From assembly GCF_947503795.1 (NCBI RefSeq), contig NZ_CANNEZ010000001.1, positions 859,001-923,000 of the forward strand: 64,000 nt of DNA, in the 5' to 3' direction. Position numbers and translations under genes: made by a program. The notes under the pieces are model-generated. The model saw nothing but the letters and a program-made list of their open reading frames with translations. It did no database searches and was not told where the DNA came from. This stretch comes from an uncultured Jannaschia sp. (GTDB lineage: Bacteria; Pseudomonadota; Alphaproteobacteria; Rhodobacterales; Rhodobacteraceae). Positions 61,261 to 64,000 of the stretch are shown in pieces (position 1 is the stretch's first letter; every line of letters starts with the position of its first letter).

Positions 61261-62436
61261 CTACCCCATGCACAACTGTGCCCACCTCTCCATCAGCGGC
61301 CGCCGCTGATCCAGGAAGTCGGTCTTGCGATAGGTGCGGACCACCTTGTTGTCGGATACGTGCGCCAGGACCATCTCGGCCACCTCATGCGGTGCGTCCG
61401 TCTCGTCTGCGAGCCAGGTTCGCAGGCTTGTTCTGAAGCCGTGCGGACGGGACTTAAGTCCCCTGCGCTCCATCAACCGCGCCATCGTCGCGTCACTGAT
61501 GACCCCCTTGCGAACCGACGGAAACAGATACCCATCTCGCTCGTAGGGACGGGCAAGCTCGATAACACGTTGTGCCTCTTCACTGAGAGGGACTCGGAAG
61601 TCCTCCGCAGCGCCGAGGCGCGCCTTCATGTTCTCGGCGGGTACGATCCAGACATCGCCGTTGATTTCTTCCAGCCGCGCAAACCGCACGGGCTGTGAGC
61701 GAAGCCCTGTAAGGATGAGCAGCCGCAGCGCGAGATGCGTGATCGTCGGCTCCTCCAGCGATGCGTAGAACGCAGGCACGTCCTCCCACGGCATGCTCGG
61801 GATCGACGTGGCTTGGTGCCGTTGCCGACCCAAGAGCTGTTTCGCCTTGGCGACGGCCTGCAAGTCGGCATCGAGGCCCAGAGCGGCTGCGTGATCCAGG
61901 ACGATCTTGAGGCGATTGGCAGCCTTCGTGGCCGTCGCAGCCTTGGAATGCCAGATCGGTGCAAGGGTGTCTCTTATATCGTTCTGGGTGATCTCGGTGA
62001 CAGGCATCCGCCCGAGTTTGGGCAGCACATGATGCTCCAACGGGCTATACCATCGTCCCGCAGCCCCGTCCCCCTTGAGATCGGCCTTGCGGCTTTCGAA
62101 GGCATCCAAAGCTACATCCTTTAGAAGATGGCGGTTGCGCATGGCGTCCTGGCGTTGCCTGCGCCGATGCTCGATGGGGTCTTTGCCTTTGGCGACCAAA
62201 GTCCGATACTCGGAGGCGAGGTCCCGTGCGTCTTTCAAGGAGAGAGCCCTAAGGCCTCCGAGACCCATTTCCCTACGGCGTCCGTAAAGCGTGTAGCGGA
62301 AGACCCATTGACCGCCGCCATCCTCGCGCTTGATCAGTCGCAGGCCGTGGCCATCCTCATGCTTGCCCGGCGGCGCGGATTTGATGAAGAGGGCTGTTAG
62401 GTTCCCCAAGAATATATCCCCCAAATTATCCCCCAC
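61261..62436 (-). CDS. P4-type tyrosine integrase of element 2
   Basis: A 391-residue integrase with an N-terminal DUF4102 DNA-binding domain (DGHGLRLIKREDGGGQWVFRY) and a catalytic domain in which all key residues are visible: Arg in TGLRSQ, RPHGFRTSLRTW, LAHVSDN and the Tyr in RTYRKTDF. This type inserts at tRNA 3' ends. It lies 118 bp from the right end of the element. Confidence 0.93.
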   Translation of the reverse strand: MGDNLGDIFLGNLTALFIKSAPPGKHEDGHGLRLIKREDGGGQWVFRYTLYGRRREMGLGGLRALSLKDARDLASEYRTLVAKGKDPIEHRRRQRQDAMRNRHLLKDVALDAFESRKADLKGDGAAGRWYSPLEHHVLPKLGRMPVTEITQNDIRDTLAPIWHSKAATATKAANRLKIVLDHAAALGLDADLQAVAKAKQLLGRQRHQATSIPSMPWEDVPAFYASLEEPTITHLALRLLILTGLRSQPVRFARLEEINGDVWIVPAENMKARLGAAEDFRVPLSEEAQRVIELARPYERDGYLFPSVRKGVISDATMARLMERRGLKSRPHGFRTSLRTWLADETDAPHEVAEMVLAHVSDNKVVRTYRKTDFLDQRRPLMERWAQLCMG

Positions 62437-62554
62437 AAGCTACGGGATTTACTGGGATGGCGCAAGGTCTGCTGGGAGCAGCCGTGCTAGGAAAACACAT
62501 TCATTACAAGCTGCTAAGGTACTAGTTGGGTTCCTATGAGACTAGAATGCCATG

Positions 62555-62571
62555 CCGCCCCCGGGCACCAC
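62555..62571 (+). repeat. Right attachment site of element 2 (17-bp tRNA-Phe remnant)
   Basis: CCGCCCCCGGGCACCAC equals the last 16 nt of tRNA-Phe plus one base and matches the 47-bp repeats over 17 bp only. It marks the right border; chromosomal ureG ends 9 bp further on. Confidence 0.78.
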
Positions 62572-62580
62572 ATTATTCCC

Positions 62581-63189
62581 TCAAAGACCCCCCACCGCGC
62601 GCAGCGTGGCGACGATCGCGTCGACCCCCTCGCCATGCCGCAGCCGGGCGAACACCACCGGGCGGTCGCCGCGCATGCGGGCGGCGTCGCGGGCCATCAC
62701 GTCGAGGGACGCGCCGACATGGGGGGCGAGGTCGGTCTTGTTGATGACGAGAAGATCCGAGCGGGTGATCGCGGGTCCGCCCTTTCGCGGGATTTCCTCG
62801 CCCGCGGCGACATCGATCACGTAGATGGTGACGTCCGCCAGCTCGGGACTGAACGTGGCCGAGAGGTTGTCGCCACCGCTTTCGATCAGCACGACGTCGA
62901 GATCGGCGTGGCGGCCACGCATCTCGGCCACGGCGGCGAGGTTGATCGACGCATCCTCGCGGATCGCGGTATGCGGGCAACCGCCCGTCTCGACACCGAT
63001 GATCCGGTCGCGCGGCAGGATCTGCATCCGCATCAGCGCCTCGGCATCCTCCTGCGTGTAGATGTCGTTGGTGATGACGCCGACCGAATGGGTGTCGCGC
63101 AGTGCCTCGGCCAGCCGCGCGGTCAGCGTGGTCTTGCCGGCGCCAACGGGGCCGCCGATGCCGACGCGGAGGGGGCCGTGATCGCTCAT
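62581..63189 (-). CDS. ureG: Urease accessory GTPase UreG
   Basis: A 202-residue SIMIBI GTPase that delivers nickel to urease with UreD/F/H. The P-loop [11 protein letters not shown] is near residue 12, the nickel-binding C-P-H is in [15 protein letters not shown] near residue 70, and the [11 protein letters not shown] guanine motif is near residue 150. It is the last gene of a urease operon running to the left. Confidence 0.96.
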   Translation of the reverse strand: MSDHGPLRVGIGGPVGAGKTTLTARLAEALRDTHSVGVITNDIYTQEDAEALMRMQILPRDRIIGVETGGCPHTAIREDASINLAAVAEMRGRHADLDVVLIESGGDNLSATFSPELADVTIYVIDVAAGEEIPRKGGPAITRSDLLVINKTDLAPHVGASLDVMARDAARMRGDRPVVFARLRHGEGVDAIVATLRAVGGL

Positions 63190-63563
63190 GCGTCCTCCTC
63201 CGCGAAGACCTCGAGTGCTGCGTTCAACCCGTTGATCGCCGCGGGCAGGCCGCCATAGAGGCTCATCTGCCAGATCGTCTCGGCGATCTCCTCGCGGCTG
63301 AGGCCCGCGCGGCGTCCGGCGGCGATGTTGACCTTGAGCTGCGGCCTGGTCTGTCCACCGAGGGCCGTCAGCGCGGCGATGGTGGCGATGAACCGGTCGC
63401 GCAGGGGCAATCCGGGCCGGGCGTATTGGCGCCCATAGGCGAAGTCGACGACGCCCTCGGCCATCCCCGGCAGAAGGTGGCCGTAGCGCGCGTCGAGCGC
63501 GGCCTCCATGCCGGGGTTCAGGGTCTCGGAGAGGGCGCGCCCGGTCTCGGTGCTGTCGGTCAT
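63186..63563 (-). CDS. Carboxymuconolactone decarboxylase/AhpD-like protein
   Basis: A 125-residue CMD-fold protein: [42 protein letters not shown] is the full core helix set. The C-x2-C redox pair of AhpD is missing, so it is of the decarboxylase-like, non-peroxidase kind. It overlaps ureG and ureF by 4 bp each, so it is firmly inside the urease operon. Role there unknown. Confidence 0.86.
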   Translation of the reverse strand: MTDSTETGRALSETLNPGMEAALDARYGHLLPGMAEGVVDFAYGRQYARPGLPLRDRFIATIAALTALGGQTRPQLKVNIAAGRRAGLSREEIAETIWQMSLYGGLPAAINGLNAALEVFAEEDA

Positions 63564-64000
63564 GTGCGGCAGATCCTCGGGGCCAGCGTTTCGTGGCGCA
63601 TGGATGCGATGTCGGAGAGGAAGGCCGTGCTGCGCAAGGCGGCGAGGTCGCCCTCGGCGGTCTCGGTCGCGATGCGCGCGCAGGCGGGCGCCAGGTCGCG
63701 AAGGATGCGCTGGCCGTCGGTCTGGCCCAGCGGGATCAGGCGCATCCCCACGGCGGCGAGGTTGCCCACGAACGCCTGGAGCGCCATCTGCGCCGCAAGA
63801 AGCGGGGGCAGGGCGGCCAGCCGCGTCGCCCGCCCGAGCGCCACCGGATAGGTCAGCCCCCCGAGGTCGCCGGGCCAGAGGGCGGCGGTGATCTCGCAGA
63901 AGGCGGCACCCATCAGCTCGGTCTCGCGCAGGCGTTCGACGCTGGCCGCGAAGGCGCGGGCAGTGGAGTCAATGCGGGGGATGTTGGCGGCGTCGGCGTG
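63560..64000 (-). CDS. ureF: Urease accessory protein UreF (5' end outside window)
   Basis: The frame is open to base 64000, so the N-terminus is missing. The visible 146 residues match the UreF C-terminal part: [30 protein letters not shown] and [13 protein letters not shown]. UreF bridges urease and UreG during nickel insertion. The gene continues to the right, where urease structural genes are expected. Confidence 0.9.
   Translation of the reverse strand, partial: HADAANIPRIDSTARAFAASVERLRETELMGAAFCEITAALWPGDLGGLTYPVALGRATRLAALPPLLAAQMALQAFVGNLAAVGMRLIPLGQTDGQRILRDLAPACARIATETAEGDLAALRSTAFLSDIASMRHETLAPRICRT

Larger units (their letters stand above)
44151..62571. mobile_element. Integrative mobilizable element 2 (metal resistance, Ti-type mobilization)
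   Basis: Lies between the 47-bp tRNA-Phe repeat and a 17-bp remnant of it at 62555-62571, with its own integrase 118 bp from the right end. Cargo in order: two cation-efflux genes with regulators, a copper-type cluster with CsoR, ArdC, an unknown three-gene operon, an IS481-family insertion, AlpA, traA, oriT, traC and traD. No secretion genes are seen. Confidence 0.82.

Overview
The window is high-GC alphaproteobacterial DNA, best matched to the family Rhodobacteraceae (Roseobacter/Rhodobacter group). The support is gene order: mrp, a long mraZ leader with a terminator, mraZ-rsmH-ftsL-ftsI-murE-murF-mraY-murD, and later murA-DUF2948-hisD-UPF0262-phosphatase-infA-maf-rng-yacG-tRNA-Phe. A DksA that keeps only one zinc-finger cysteine also fits. 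This is read from motifs and gene order; no database search was made.

Bases 1-32,987 are ordinary chromosome. First comes the first half of the division/cell-wall (dcw) cluster, with most genes overlapping by 4 bp. It stops at murD; ftsW, murG, murC and the ftsQAZ end are not here. Bases 11,097-22,696 hold mixed single genes: zinc finger, DUF502, VOC, PfkB kinase, M48 protease, DUF421, a CoxE/MoxR-type pair, DUF2927 lipoprotein, beta-barrel, ArsR-SRPBCC pair, DksA and a flavin monooxygenase. A tRNA-Thr with two 113-bp tandem repeats carrying its 3' end follows, then the murA-to-yacG block. That block is interrupted by a two-gene L-carnitine degradation operon whose first enzyme is fused to a thioesterase.

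Bases 32,943-62,571 are accessory DNA stacked on the 3' end of tRNA-Phe. A 47-bp exact copy of the tRNA end lies at 44,151-44,197 and a 17-bp copy at 62,555-62,571, so two elements are in tandem. Element 1 (about 11.2 kb) has a tyrosine integrase, two small HTH/excisionase-like genes, a ColE1-type mobilization cassette with two genes nested inside the relaxase gene, and AT-richer cargo. The cargo is a three-gene operon ending in an 874-residue tandem RecA/KaiC-like ATPase, facing a DNA methyltransferase tail to tail with one base between them. This is the best candidate for an undescribed system. Element 2 (about 18.4 kb) carries zinc/cadmium-type and copper-type metal handling genes with recognisable operators, ArdC, an unknown three-gene operon, an IS481-family insertion, AlpA, and a Ti-plasmid-type traA / oriT / traCD set beside its own integrase. 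Neither element carries type IV secretion genes here, so both look mobilizable rather than self-transmissible.

Bases 62,572-64,000 return to chromosome with ureG, a carboxymuconolactone decarboxylase-like gene and the 3' part of ureF, all on the minus strand.
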